Shown in pieces: positions 41,286 to 50,716 of a stretch of 64,000 nt of DNA (positions within the stretch are counted from its first letter, which is position 1; each line of letters begins with the position of its first letter). Position numbers and translations under genes: made by a program. Source of the DNA: Candidatus Brevundimonas colombiensis (lineage in GTDB: Bacteria; Pseudomonadota; Alphaproteobacteria; Caulobacterales; Caulobacteraceae); NCBI GenBank assembly GCA_029202665.1, contig CP119326.1, positions 2,790,001 to 2,854,000 on the forward strand, read 5' to 3'. Below the pieces are notes generated by a model. The model was not told the DNA's origin and did not search any database. It was given only the letters and a program-made list of their open reading frames with translations.

Positions 41286-41645
41286 TCAGCCCCGCGCCTC
41301 TTCGCCGCCGCCGATGAAGGCGCCGGCGATCCAGCTGACGACGCCGGTGACGATGGCCGCGCCGATGCCGGCCCACAGACCGTCGACCACGAAGCCGCCC
41401 AGGAAGACGGACGTCAGGCCGATCATGGCCGCGTTCACGACCAGCAGGAACAGGCCCAGGGTCACCACGGTGATCGGGAAGGTCAGGACGACCAGGATCG
41501 GCCGCACGAAGGCGTTGACCAGCCCCAGGATAACGGCTGCAGCGATCAGCGAGCCGGTGTTGGTGAAATGCACCCCCGGCACGACCTTGGCGGAAAGCCA
41601 CAGCCCCGCCATGGTGACCAGAGCCTGGATGATGAAACGGATCAT
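41286..41645 (-). CDS. Phage holin family 4-type membrane protein
   Basis: 119 residues with four hydrophobic helices (IIQALVTMAGLWLSAKVVPG, LIAAAVILGLVNAFVRPIL, VVTLGLFLLVVNAAMIGLTS, GLWAGIGAAIVTGVVSWIAG). The NAFVRPIL segment is characteristic of the YvlD/Phage_holin_4_2 family, mostly chromosomal proteins with no proven holin action. ATG 41645 chosen; upstream ATG 41666 possible. Confidence 0.8.
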   Translation of the reverse strand: MIRFIIQALVTMAGLWLSAKVVPGVHFTNTGSLIAAAVILGLVNAFVRPILVVLTFPITVVTLGLFLLVVNAAMIGLTSVFLGGFVVDGLWAGIGAAIVTGVVSWIAGAFIGGGEEARG

Positions 41646-41753
41646 GACGTCCCTCGAAGTGTTCAAGCGTGACCATAACGCATTGGGCGGACGAAGGCTC
41701 CCCCTTCGCGTCTACCGCTGCTATCGAAAGCGCACATCGCACGGAGACCGCCC

Positions 41754-42191
41754 ATGAGCCTGCACAGCGCCTATGACCCGAACAACATCTTCGCCAAGAT
41801 CCTGCGCGGCGATATTCCGTCGGTGGCGATATGGGAGGACGACCACGTCCTGGCCTTCATGGACGTCTTTCCTCAGTCGGAAGGCCATGTCCTGATCATC
41901 GCCAAACAGTCCCAGGCGCGCAATCTGCTGGAGGTCGAGCCCGAGGTTCTGGCCCGCATGACCGCCGCCCTGCAACGTACGGCCAAGGCCGTCGAAAAGG
42001 CGCTGCAGCCCGAGGGGCTGGCCATTATGCAATTCAACGGCGAGGCGAGCGGTCAGACGGTGTTCCACCTGCATTTCCACATCATCCCGCGCTGGGCCGA
42101 CCGGGAGATGAGGGGCCATGGCCATGCGCCGATGGCCGATACGGCGACCCTGCGCGCCCTGGCCGACCGGATCGCGGCCGAAATGGACTGA
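41754..42191 (+). CDS. HIT family protein (HinT-like nucleotide hydrolase)
   Basis: 145 residues. FAKILRGDIPSVAIWEDD opening and the histidine triad VFHLHFHIIPR (HxHxHxx). Such proteins hydrolyse adenosine phosphoramidates or AMP-lysine. Cytosolic, single gene, divergent from the holin-like gene. Confidence 0.93.
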   Translation: MSLHSAYDPNNIFAKILRGDIPSVAIWEDDHVLAFMDVFPQSEGHVLIIAKQSQARNLLEVEPEVLARMTAALQRTAKAVEKALQPEGLAIMQFNGEASGQTVFHLHFHIIPRWADREMRGHGHAPMADTATLRALADRIAAEMD

Positions 42192-42195
42192 CGCC

Positions 42196-42744
42196 TCAGT
42201 TCACGCGGCGCTTTTCAAGCTTCCGGGCCAGGGTGCGGCGATGCATCCCCAGGCGGCGCGCGGCCTCTGAGATGTTGAAATCGGTCTCGACCAGGGTTTC
42301 GTGGATCCGCTCCCACTCCAGGGTCTTGATCGAGGTGGGCCGGGCGCCCAGCGGCGTCTCGGCGTCGCCGTCCGCCCGGGCGAAGGCGGCCTCGATGTCG
42401 TCGGTTCCGGCGGGCTTGGCCAGATAGTGGCGCGCGCCCAGCTTGATGGCCTCGACCGCCGTGGCGATGCTGGCGAATCCCGTCAGCACCACGATGTTCA
42501 TGGCGGGATCAAAGGCATGCAGCGCCTCTACGCAGGTCAGGCCCGACGCCCCGCCCAGCTTCAGGTCCACGACCGCATAGCCGGGCCGATGCACCTTCAG
42601 CACATCGGCCATCTGGTCCGGGTTGGCTGCGCTGACGACCGTATAGCCGCGACGCTCGAACGACCGGCGCAGGGTGGCCGAGAATGAGTCGTCGTCCTCG
42701 ACGATCAGCAGCAGGCGGGCGTCGTCGTCAGCGTCATCGGTCAT
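42196..42744 (-). CDS. regA: ActR/RegA-type redox response regulator
   Basis: 182 residues. Receiver domain with LIVEDDD, phosphoacceptor Asp in AVVDLKLGGASG and LTGFASI; C-terminal Fis-type helix-turn-helix ISEAARRLGMHRRTLARKL. Family members (RegA, PrrA, ActR) control respiration, carbon and nitrogen fixation genes. Overlaps regB by 4 bp, the cognate kinase. The short linker and Fis domain fit RegA, not NtrC. Confidence 0.93.
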   Translation of the reverse strand: MTDDADDDARLLLIVEDDDSFSATLRRSFERRGYTVVSAANPDQMADVLKVHRPGYAVVDLKLGGASGLTCVEALHAFDPAMNIVVLTGFASIATAVEAIKLGARHYLAKPAGTDDIEAAFARADGDAETPLGARPTSIKTLEWERIHETLVETDFNISEAARRLGMHRRTLARKLEKRRVN

Positions 42745-44060
42745 GGACGATCCTTTGGAGACAGGGCCGACAGCGGCAGGGTCATACGGACCTCTGCGCC
42801 GCCTGCGGGCGGATTGGAAGCCTCGACCCGCCCGCCCAGCGACCGCACCACGTTCATCAGCAGGAACAGACCCAACCCCGCGCCGCTTCTGGGCTTGGTC
42901 GAATTATAGGGCTTGCCCCAGGCCTTCAGCACCACGGGCGCGAACCCCGGCCCGTCGTCGCGCACGGCGATGATCAGGTCGTCGCCGGTGCGGGCGGTGG
43001 TGACCAGAACCCGGCTGGCCCCCGCCTCCACCGCATTGTCGAACAGGACGCCCAACACCTGACGCAGGGCGGGATCGGCGATGATCAAGGGGTCGTCATG
43101 CAGTTCGTCACGGATATCCACCGCCACCCCGTCGCGGCTCCAACTGGCCACCACGTCGGCGAGAAAGGTCCGCAAGGTGGTGCGCTGGGGCGCCAGGCCC
43201 CTCGCCTCACCGGCCGACAGCAGAATGCCGGTCACGATGGCCTTGCAGCGCTCGACCTCGGCCCGCATCGTCGCCATGTCCTGGTCCAGGTCGGCGTCCT
43301 GGGTCAGGGCGGGCATCCGCTTCCAGTCGCTGAGAATGACCGACAGCGAGGCCAGGGGCGTGCCCAGCTCGTGCGCCGCGCCCGAGGCCAGCAGCCCCAG
43401 CCGCACGATGTGATCGTGCTCGGCCGTCTGCTGGCGCATCGCGGCCATGGCGGCGTCGCGGTCGCGCAGGTTCCGGCTGATGCGCGTGACGAACAGCACC
43501 AGCAGCACCGCCATCAGCACGAAACAGATCAGGCTGCCCTGCAGATATAACCCCAGCAGCGAGCCCTCGCGCGCCGCCGGCAGGTTCAGCGGCAGCGAAT
43601 GCAGACCAAGACCCGCGAAACACAGGGTCGTCACCGCAATCAGCGCCCAGGCGTAAACCGGCGCCAGCAGCACCGCCCCCAGCACCACCTGCAACAGATA
43701 CAGCGCCGCAAACGGATTGGCCGCGCCCCCCGTCAGGAACAGCAGCCAGGTCAGGGCCGCGACATCGGCCAGCAGGGCGATCATCAGGGCGCGATCGTCG
43801 ACCTCCGCCTGGCGCGCAGCCAACGGCGCGCTGATCAGATTGACCAGCACCAGCCCGCCCGGCGCCGCCAGCAGCCAAAGGATGGGCAGCGGAATGCCCA
43901 TCACATATTCGACCATCAGTATGGTCGCCATCTGTCCCGCCACCGCCAGCCAGCGCAGCTGGATCAGCAGCAGCATGTTGCGTCGGTTGGCCCCGCCATG
44001 GGTCGCCACTTCGCCGCTGGGGCCGCCCAGGCCCAGCAGCCGCTGGAGCGAGGTCGTCAC
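42741..44060 (-). CDS. regB: RegB/PrrB-type redox sensor histidine kinase
   Basis: About 439 residues. Six hydrophobic segments, with GGAANPF (the quinone-sensing loop GGxxNPF of RegB) between them. Kinase core: phosphoacceptor His in GAAHELGTPLAS, redox Cys in EVERCKAIV, N box VLFDNAVEAGA, G boxes DDGPGF and GAGLGLFL. GTG 44060 overlaps the surf1 stop; an ATG at 44090 is possible. RegB senses the ubiquinone pool and respiratory flux. Confidence 0.93.
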   Translation of the reverse strand: MTTSLQRLLGLGGPSGEVATHGGANRRNMLLLIQLRWLAVAGQMATILMVEYVMGIPLPILWLLAAPGGLVLVNLISAPLAARQAEVDDRALMIALLADVAALTWLLFLTGGAANPFAALYLLQVVLGAVLLAPVYAWALIAVTTLCFAGLGLHSLPLNLPAAREGSLLGLYLQGSLICFVLMAVLLVLFVTRISRNLRDRDAAMAAMRQQTAEHDHIVRLGLLASGAAHELGTPLASLSVILSDWKRMPALTQDADLDQDMATMRAEVERCKAIVTGILLSAGEARGLAPQRTTLRTFLADVVASWSRDGVAVDIRDELHDDPLIIADPALRQVLGVLFDNAVEAGASRVLVTTARTGDDLIIAVRDDGPGFAPVVLKAWGKPYNSTKPRSGAGLGLFLLMNVVRSLGGRVEASNPPAGGAEVRMTLPLSALSPKDRP

Positions 44061-44773
44061 GACGGGCTCCGATCGGCGCCCCGTCGCCATTCGCGCCGGA
44101 ACAGCGCCAGGCCGACCAGCGTCAGCAGCGCCATGCCGAACCAGGTCAGGGCGTAGATCAGGTGGCTGTTGGGAAAGCGGATGACGGTCAGCCCGCCCAG
44201 CGGCCAGCCCCCCGGATTGGGGGTCGCATCCGCATCAACGAAATAGGGCGCGACATCGCTCAATCCCCGCCGCCCCGCGATGGCGGCGACGTCGCGCGAC
44301 CGCCATCGGTCATGCTGGGGATCGTTGGCGCGCAGGAAACCGCCCTTCGGCTCCGTGATCCTGACCAGGCCCACGACAGTCTGGGGGCCGGTCGTCTGAC
44401 CGTCGGCGCGCGTCTCGGGCGTCTTTCGGCCCGGCGGAACAAAGCCGCGATTGACCAGAATGGTGAAGCCGCGCGCATCGACCAGCGGCGTCATCACCCA
44501 GAAGCCGGCGCCCGCATCGGTCACGGCCTGAACCAGGGTTTCCTTGTCGTGCAGATAGGTTCCGCGCAGCACCACGCGGCGATACTGATCGTTCTGACGG
44601 GTCAGGCCGGACCATTGGCCTGGCCCCGGCGCGGGTGTCGGCGCGGCGTGAACCCGCGCATCGACCTGGGCGATCAGTTCGGTCTTCCAGGCCAGGCGCT
44701 GAACCTGCCAGACGCCCAGCGCCACGAAGCCGACGAACAGCGCCAACAGGCCGACCGATACGGCCAGCCGCAT
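44057..44773 (-). CDS. SURF1-like oxidase assembly protein
   Basis: 238 residues. Two terminal membrane helices (LALFVGFVALGVWQVQRL and YALTWFGMALLTLVGLALF) enclose a periplasmic domain with VVLRGTY, GFWVMTPLV and ILVNRGFVP, the SURF1 pattern. Assists heme a/o delivery to heme-copper oxidases. It lies between cyoD and regB in the same transcript. Confidence 0.93.
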   Translation of the reverse strand: MRLAVSVGLLALFVGFVALGVWQVQRLAWKTELIAQVDARVHAAPTPAPGPGQWSGLTRQNDQYRRVVLRGTYLHDKETLVQAVTDAGAGFWVMTPLVDARGFTILVNRGFVPPGRKTPETRADGQTTGPQTVVGLVRITEPKGGFLRANDPQHDRWRSRDVAAIAGRRGLSDVAPYFVDADATPNPGGWPLGGLTVIRFPNSHLIYALTWFGMALLTLVGLALFRREWRRGADRSPS

Positions 44774-44819
44774 CGGTCGTCGGGTCCTGTCTGGTGAACG
44801 TCCGCTGATTGCGCCCTCG

Positions 44820-45209
44820 TCAGCCCATCATCTGGGTCATGTCGTGCGTCGCCGGCATCATGTTGGTGTTCAGGTGATACATGACCCACAGCGAACCCGA
44901 CAGGGCGATGACCACCACGATGATGGTGAAGATCAGCGCCAGCATGGTCCAGCCGCCCTCGGACTTGGAGTTCATGTGCAGGAAATAGACCATGTGGACC
45001 ACGATCTGCACCACGGCGAAGGCCATGACGATCAGCGCCGTCGCCTGTTTCGGCAGGACGCCGGTCATGACCAGGGCGAACGGAATGGCCGTCAGGATCA
45101 CCGACAGGACGAAACCGATCATATAGCTCTTGAAGGAGCCGTGATTGTGGGCCTCGTGGCCCAGATGGTCGGTCTCGTGGGACTCGGGCGAGTGGTTTTC
45201 AGCGCTCAT
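44820..45209 (-). CDS. cyoD: Cytochrome bo3 quinol oxidase subunit IV
   Basis: 129 residues with a His-rich N-terminus (HETDHLGHEAHNHGSFKSY) and three helices. Start overlaps the cyoC stop (ATGA). Assembles with CyoABC. Confidence 0.93.
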   Translation of the reverse strand: MSAENHSPESHETDHLGHEAHNHGSFKSYMIGFVLSVILTAIPFALVMTGVLPKQATALIVMAFAVVQIVVHMVYFLHMNSKSEGGWTMLALIFTIIVVVIALSGSLWVMYHLNTNMMPATHDMTQMMG

Positions 45210-45832
45210 CGCAGCATGCCCAGCAGATAGACGAAGGTGAAGACGCCGATCCAGATGACGTCCAGGAAGTGCCAGAACATCGACAGGCACATCAGTCGGC
45301 GCTTGTTGGCGGGGATCAGCCCCTTCATGCCCACCTGCACCATCAGCGTCACCAGCCAGATGATGCCGAAGGTGACGTGAAGGCCGTGGGTGCCGACCAG
45401 GGTGAAGAAGGCCGACAGGAAGGCGCTGCGCTGGGGTGTTGCGCCCTCGTGGATCAGATGGCCGAACTCGTAGAGTTCGATGCCCAGGAAGGCCAGGCCG
45501 AACAGGCCCGTGATGGCCAGCCAGACCAGCGTCTGGCCCCTGTTGTTCCGATCCATCGCCAGCATGGCGAAGCCATAGGTGATCGACGAGAACAGCAGCA
45601 TGGCGGTGTTGACCGCCACCAGCTCCAGATCGAACAGCTCCTTGGGTCCCGGACCGGCGGCGTAGTTGCCGCCCAGCACGCCGAACACGGCGAACAGCAT
45701 CGCAAAGATGAGGCAGTCGCTCATCAGATAGAGCCAGAAGCCCAGCATGGTGCTGGAGCCTTCCTCGTGGTGCGGCTCCTCTTCCAGGTGGAAGACGGTG
45801 GGGTCGTCCAGCTTGATCGCAGTCGCGCTCAT
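45206..45832 (-). CDS. cyoC: Cytochrome bo3 quinol oxidase subunit III
   Basis: 208 residues, five helices (LGFWLYLMSDCLIFAMLFAVF onward), WLAITGLFGLAFLGIELYEF and GTHGLHVTFGIIW typical of COX3-type CyoC. Stabilises subunit I. Spaced 2 bp from cyoB. Confidence 0.95.
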   Translation of the reverse strand: MSATAIKLDDPTVFHLEEEPHHEEGSSTMLGFWLYLMSDCLIFAMLFAVFGVLGGNYAAGPGPKELFDLELVAVNTAMLLFSSITYGFAMLAMDRNNRGQTLVWLAITGLFGLAFLGIELYEFGHLIHEGATPQRSAFLSAFFTLVGTHGLHVTFGIIWLVTLMVQVGMKGLIPANKRRLMCLSMFWHFLDVIWIGVFTFVYLLGMLR

Positions 45833-45834
45833 GA

Positions 45835-47838
45835 TCAGGCCTCCGTTCCGGCCAGGGCGCGCGTACGCGCCTCTTCGGTGGCGCGAACCTCATCCGCGGG
45901 GATGTAGTAGTCGCGCTTGTAGTTGAAGGTATGGCCGATCGCGACCGCCAGCACGCCGACGAAGGACAGGGCCGCCAGCCACCAGATATACCAGACCAGC
46001 GCCAGCCCCATCACCAGGCACAGGCCCGAGATGATGATCCCCGCCCCGGTGTTGGAGGGCATGTGGATGGCCTTGTAGCCGCTCAGCGGACGCTGATAGC
46101 CCTTGTTCTTCATGTCCCACCAGGCGTCGGCGTCATGCACGACCGGCGTGTAGGCGAAGTTGTAGTCGGGCGGCGGCGAGGATGTGGACCATTCCAGCGT
46201 GCGGGCGCCCCACGGATCGCCCGTGGTGTCGCGCAGCTTGTCGCGGTTGATGATCGACACGGCGAACTGGACGAACATGGCCGCGATACCCAGGGCGATG
46301 ACGCCCGCGCCGATGGCGGCGATCACGAACCAGATCTGCAGCGACGGATCGTCGAACGCCCGCATCCGGCGCGTCACGCCCATCAGGCCCAGGACGTACA
46401 GCGGCAGGAAGGCCAGCCAGAAGCCGGGAACCCAGCACCAGAAGCTGACCAGGCCCCACTTCCGGTCCAGCTTGAAGCCGAAGGCCTTGGGCCACCAGAA
46501 GTTGATGGCCGCGAACAGGCCGAACAGCACGCCGCCGATGATGACGTTGTGGAAGTGTGCCACCAGGAACAGCGAGTTGTGCAGCACGAAGTCGGCCGGC
46601 GGCACCGCCAGCAGCACGCCCGTCATCCCGCCGATCACGAACGTCAGCATGAAGGCGATCAGCCACATCATGGGCAGCTCGAACCGGATGCGCCCACGAT
46701 ACATGGTGAACAGCCAGTTGAAGATCTTGGCCCCCGTCGGGATCGAGATGATCATCGTGGTGATGCCGAAGAAGCTGTTCACCGAGGCGCCCGAGCCCAT
46801 GGTGAAGAAGTGGTGCAGCCACACGAGGTACGACAGCACGGTGATGACGACCGTGGCGTAGACCATGGAGGTATAGCCGAACAGTTTCTTGCTGGAGAAG
46901 GTCGAGGCGATCTCGGAGAAGACGCCGAACAGCGGCAGGATCAGGATGTAGACTTCCGGGTGACCCCAGATCCAGATCAGGTTCACGTACATCATCGGGT
47001 TGCCGCCGAAGTCGTTCGTGAAGAAGTTGGTCCCGACGTAACGGTCCAGCGTCAGCAGGGCCAGAACGGCGGTCAGGACCGGGAAGGACGCCACGATCAG
47101 CACGTTGGTGCACAGCGAGGTCCAGGTGAAGACGGGCATCTTCATCATGCCCATGCCGGGCGCGCGCATCTTCACGATGGTCGCGATCAGGTTGATGCCG
47201 GACAGGGTCGTCCCGACCCCCGCGATCTGCAACGCCCATATGTAGTAGTCGACGCCGACGCCGGGGCTGTAGCCGATGCCCGACAGCGGCGGATAGGCCA
47301 GCCAGCCCGTCCGCGCGAACTCGCCCACGAACAGCGAGGCCATGACGATGATCGCGCCGGCCGTCGTCATCCAGAAGCTGAAGTTGTTCAGGAACGGGAA
47401 GGACACGTCGCGCGCGCCGATCTGCAGCGGCACGACATAGTTCATGATGCCCGTCACCAGCGGCATGGCCACGAAGAAGATCATGATCACGCCGTGGGCG
47501 GTGAAGATCTGGTCGTAGTGGTGGGCGTTCAGATAACCCTCGGACCCGCCGAAGGCCATGGCCTGCTGGATCCGCATCATGATGGCGTCGGCGAAGCCGC
47601 GCACGAACATGATCAATCCCAGGATCATGTACATGATCCCGATCTTCTTGTGGTCGACCGTGGTGAACCACTCTTTCCAGAGATAGCCCCACAGTTTGAA
47701 ATAGGTCAGCGCGCCCAGGAGGGCGACGCCGCCCAGGGCCACGACGATCATGGTCACGACCAGGATCGGTTCGTGCAAGGGCAGAGCCTCAAGCGTCAGG
47801 CGCCCGAAGATCAGCGGAAGGATTTGGTCAGCGTTCAT
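45835..47838 (-). CDS. cyoB: Cytochrome bo3 quinol oxidase subunit I
   Basis: 667 residues. Contains the CuB/heme ligands in WGHPEVYILILPLFGV and LHHFFTMG and the low-spin/high-spin heme His in LVAHFHNVIIGG; HGVIMIFFVAMP carries an additional heme ligand. It reduces oxygen to water and pumps protons. ATG 47838 (MNADQILPLIF) chosen over an upstream frame extension. Confidence 0.97.
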   Translation of the reverse strand: MNADQILPLIFGRLTLEALPLHEPILVVTMIVVALGGVALLGALTYFKLWGYLWKEWFTTVDHKKIGIMYMILGLIMFVRGFADAIMMRIQQAMAFGGSEGYLNAHHYDQIFTAHGVIMIFFVAMPLVTGIMNYVVPLQIGARDVSFPFLNNFSFWMTTAGAIIVMASLFVGEFARTGWLAYPPLSGIGYSPGVGVDYYIWALQIAGVGTTLSGINLIATIVKMRAPGMGMMKMPVFTWTSLCTNVLIVASFPVLTAVLALLTLDRYVGTNFFTNDFGGNPMMYVNLIWIWGHPEVYILILPLFGVFSEIASTFSSKKLFGYTSMVYATVVITVLSYLVWLHHFFTMGSGASVNSFFGITTMIISIPTGAKIFNWLFTMYRGRIRFELPMMWLIAFMLTFVIGGMTGVLLAVPPADFVLHNSLFLVAHFHNVIIGGVLFGLFAAINFWWPKAFGFKLDRKWGLVSFWCWVPGFWLAFLPLYVLGLMGVTRRMRAFDDPSLQIWFVIAAIGAGVIALGIAAMFVQFAVSIINRDKLRDTTGDPWGARTLEWSTSSPPPDYNFAYTPVVHDADAWWDMKNKGYQRPLSGYKAIHMPSNTGAGIIISGLCLVMGLALVWYIWWLAALSFVGVLAVAIGHTFNYKRDYYIPADEVRATEEARTRALAGTEA

Positions 47839-47851
47839 CGAACTCGATCGC

Positions 47852-49165
47852 TCAGGCGTTGGGTGCGGAGCGGACGCCGGTCGGCTCCGCAGCGAAGGCG
47901 CCGGGCGCCCCATTGGTCAGGGCGGCCAGGGAAGGCCGCTTGGGCGACAGCCCCTGCCCGGTCAGACGATCCAGGCTGGTCGGCGCCACGACGGTGTCCA
48001 GTGCGGCGCGGCGAACGCGGTCTGCGGCGGCGGCCTCGGCCTGCAGCGGCGTGCAGATGGTCATGACATAGCTGTCGTTGGAGCCGAAATAGGCCGGCGA
48101 CTTACCGCGCCCTGCGTATTTGTCATAGACCAGCGGCATGGTGTTGCGCACCGAGGCCAGGGTCATGCCGCCCTGTTTGTCGATGGCCATCATCTCGCCC
48201 ATGCACATCTTTCCGGGTTCGACGCACATGTTCAGGATCGCGTCCCACAGCCTGCCGTCGACGCTGGCGAAATGCATGGCCGGGACCTTCTCGCTGGGCT
48301 TTTCCAGCTCCAGATAACGGTCGCGGTCCAGCGCTTGGCCGCTCTGGCGCACACCGGCGATCCATTGATCGAACCCGGCCTGGTCCAGGCCATGGAAGGC
48401 GAAGCGCATGTGCGAGAAGCCGTCGCCGGAATAGTTGGCCGAGAAGCCTTCATACTCGCCCGGACGGTTGATCACGGCGTGCAGCTTGGTCTCCATGCCC
48501 GGCATGGCGTAGATCTGACCGGCCAGCGCGGGAATGTAGAAGCTGTTCATCACCGAGGACGAGGTGATGTGGAAACGGATCGGGCGATCCACCGGCGCGG
48601 CAAGCTCGTTGACCGTGGCGACGCCGTACTGCGGATAGATGAACATCCACTTCCAGTCCAAGGCCACGACATTGACCTGGAGCGGCTCGACGTTTTCGGC
48701 GACGGTCTGGCCCGGCTTGATCCGGTCGATGGGACGATAGGGGTCCAGAAGGTGGGTGCCGGCCCAGGTCAGGGCGCCCAGGCAGATGATGATCAGAAGC
48801 GGCGCGGCCCAGATGACCAGCTCCAGCGAGGTCGAGTGGTCCCAGTCCGGCTGATATTCAGCGTCCCTGTTCGACGCCCGGTACTTCCAGGCGAAGAAGA
48901 CGATCAGCCCCATCACCGGCAGGATGATGATCAGCATCAGCAGGGTGGAGACCATCAGCAGGTCGCCCTGCTGGGCCGCCACGTCGCCGGCGGGTTTCAG
49001 GACGACCAGGTCACAGGCCGACAGCAGGGCCACGACGGGCGCGAGCAAGAGTAGGCGCAGACGGCGCAAGGCGGATCCAATCGGAAAGCGTCGGGCAAGG
49101 GGGAGGCGCCGCGACGGTTGGCGTTCGAACTGCGCCCGATAGTCAGCTTCGATCTGGAACGACAT
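47852..49165 (-). CDS. cyoA: Cytochrome bo3 quinol oxidase subunit II
   Basis: 437 residues as opened at ATG 49165. A lipobox (VALLSACD, around residue 51) follows a basic 35-residue extension; a TTG near residue 35 may be the true start. Two helices, then a cupredoxin fold without the CuA ligands (DWKWMFIYPQYGVATVNEL), the mark of a quinol rather than cytochrome c oxidase. The tail past 350 is longer than in E. coli CyoA. First gene of cyoABCD-surf1-regBA. A small palindrome GGACA-atc-TGTCC is at 49167-49179, just before the ATG. Confidence 0.93.
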   Translation of the reverse strand: MSFQIEADYRAQFERQPSRRLPLARRFPIGSALRRLRLLLLAPVVALLSACDLVVLKPAGDVAAQQGDLLMVSTLLMLIIILPVMGLIVFFAWKYRASNRDAEYQPDWDHSTSLELVIWAAPLLIIICLGALTWAGTHLLDPYRPIDRIKPGQTVAENVEPLQVNVVALDWKWMFIYPQYGVATVNELAAPVDRPIRFHITSSSVMNSFYIPALAGQIYAMPGMETKLHAVINRPGEYEGFSANYSGDGFSHMRFAFHGLDQAGFDQWIAGVRQSGQALDRDRYLELEKPSEKVPAMHFASVDGRLWDAILNMCVEPGKMCMGEMMAIDKQGGMTLASVRNTMPLVYDKYAGRGKSPAYFGSNDSYVMTICTPLQAEAAAADRVRRAALDTVVAPTSLDRLTGQGLSPKRPSLAALTNGAPGAFAAEPTGVRSAPNA

Positions 49166-49281
49166 TGGACAATCTGTCCTATCCTCTTGAGGCCGCTTTC
49201 ATCGCAAAGGGCGCCCGTTCATAATGCGGCGCACCACCGTACGCCTCAAAGATTACTGTCTCACACGGAGCGACCAAGCCC

Positions 49282-50634
49282 ATGTCCGCCTCGACGACCC
49301 CTTCGTCCGAGTCGCTGGAACGCGACGCCGCAGCCCTTCATACCGGGCATGGCAAGGTTGACGCCGGCGAGATCGCCATCGGCGTCATTATCGGCCGAAC
49401 GTCGGAGTTTTTCGACTTCTTTGTTTACGCCATCGCGTCGGTGGTGGTCTTCCCCCAGCTTATCTTCCCCTATGCGGGCGCGGTGGGCGGCACGCTGCTG
49501 TCGTTCGCCGTCTTCGCCCTGGCCTTCCTGTTCCGGCCGCTGGGCACGGTCCTGTTCATCGCCATCGACCGAAAGTTCGGTCGCGGCGCCAAGCTGACGA
49601 CCGCCTTGCTGCTGCTGGGCACCTCCACGGTGTCGGTCGCCTTCATCCCCGGCTATGAGAGCATCGGCATGTGGGCGCCGGTCCTTCTGGCCCTGACCCG
49701 CATCGGCCAGGGCGTGGCGCTGGGCGGCGCCTGGGACGGCATGGCCTCTCTGCTGGCCCTGAACGCGCCGGAAAAGAAGCGCGGCTGGTACGCCATGATC
49801 CCGCAACTGGGCGCGCCGATCGGGCTGCTGGTGGCCTCGGCCCTGTTCGCCTTCTTCCTGAACACCCTGTCGGCGCCCGACTTCCTGGATTGGGGCTGGC
49901 GCTATCCGTTCTTCGTGGCCTTCGCCATCAACGTCGTGGCCCTGTTCGCCCGGCTGCGCATCGTGGTGACGCCCGCCTTCCAGAAGCTGTTCGAAACGCG
50001 CGAACTGCAACCGACGCCGGTTTCCCAGGCCCTGCGTGACGAAGGCCCCAAGATCGCGATCGGCGCCTTCGCCCCCCTGGCCAGCTTCGCGATGTTCCAC
50101 ATGGTCACCGTCTTCCCGCTGTCGTGGGTGTTCCTGTTCACCAACGAGACGCCGGTCCGCTTCCTGCTGATCGAGATGGTCGGCGCCGTGTTCGGCCTGA
50201 TGGCCATCCTGGCCTCGGGCGTCCTGGCCGATCGTTACGGACGCCGCACGCTGCTGGCCGTCACCGCCGCCGGCATCGCCGCCTTCTCGGGCTTTGCGCC
50301 GCAACTGCTGAACGGCGGCGCGATCGGCGAACTGACCTTCATGATCTCGGGCTTCATCCTGCTGGGCCTGTCCTTCGGCCAGGCCTCGGGTCCGGTGGCG
50401 TCCAGTTTCAGCCTGACGAACCGCTACACCTCCTCGGCCCTGACCTCGGACCTGGCCTGGCTGTTCGGCGCCGGTTTCGCCCCGCTGGCGGCCCTGTGGA
50501 TCTCCAGCCAGTTCGGCCTGATCGCGGCCGGCGCCTATCTGCTGTCCGGCGCGATCTGCACCCTGATCGCCCTGTGGCTGAACCGCGAACTGGCGCGCAG
50601 CTCCTCTGACAAGACGCGCGTCAAACCGGTCTGA
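49282..50634 (+). CDS. MFS transporter, metabolite:H+ symporter type
   Basis: 450 residues with twelve hydrophobic segments. Opening IGRTSEFFDFFVYAIASVVVFPQ and ALAFLFRPLGTVLF, and RIGQGVALGGAWDGMA, are typical of the MHS subgroup that imports organic acids or osmolytes with H+. Divergent from cyoA with 116 bp between; CGGAG before the ATG. Substrate unknown. Confidence 0.88.
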   Translation: MSASTTPSSESLERDAAALHTGHGKVDAGEIAIGVIIGRTSEFFDFFVYAIASVVVFPQLIFPYAGAVGGTLLSFAVFALAFLFRPLGTVLFIAIDRKFGRGAKLTTALLLLGTSTVSVAFIPGYESIGMWAPVLLALTRIGQGVALGGAWDGMASLLALNAPEKKRGWYAMIPQLGAPIGLLVASALFAFFLNTLSAPDFLDWGWRYPFFVAFAINVVALFARLRIVVTPAFQKLFETRELQPTPVSQALRDEGPKIAIGAFAPLASFAMFHMVTVFPLSWVFLFTNETPVRFLLIEMVGAVFGLMAILASGVLADRYGRRTLLAVTAAGIAAFSGFAPQLLNGGAIGELTFMISGFILLGLSFGQASGPVASSFSLTNRYTSSALTSDLAWLFGAGFAPLAALWISSQFGLIAAGAYLLSGAICTLIALWLNRELARSSSDKTRVKPV

Positions 50635-50661
50635 ACCAAGATCCCGAACCCCGCACAAAAG

Positions 50662-50692
50662 AACAGGGCCCGCAGCGACTGCGGGCCCTGTT
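50662..50692. terminator. Bidirectional terminator between MFS and phoD
   Basis: 14-bp perfect stem AACAGGGCCCGCAG / CTGCGGGCCCTGTT around a CGA loop, with T-runs on both strands. It serves convergent genes. Confidence 0.92.
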
Positions 50693-50716
50693 TTCGTTGC
50701 AGCCTGTTCGCCGAGA

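Noticed and set aside
45931..48066. 711-codon plus-strand frame opposite cyoB
   Set aside because: Shadow of cyoB; Asp/His/Gln/Arg-rich low-complexity product.
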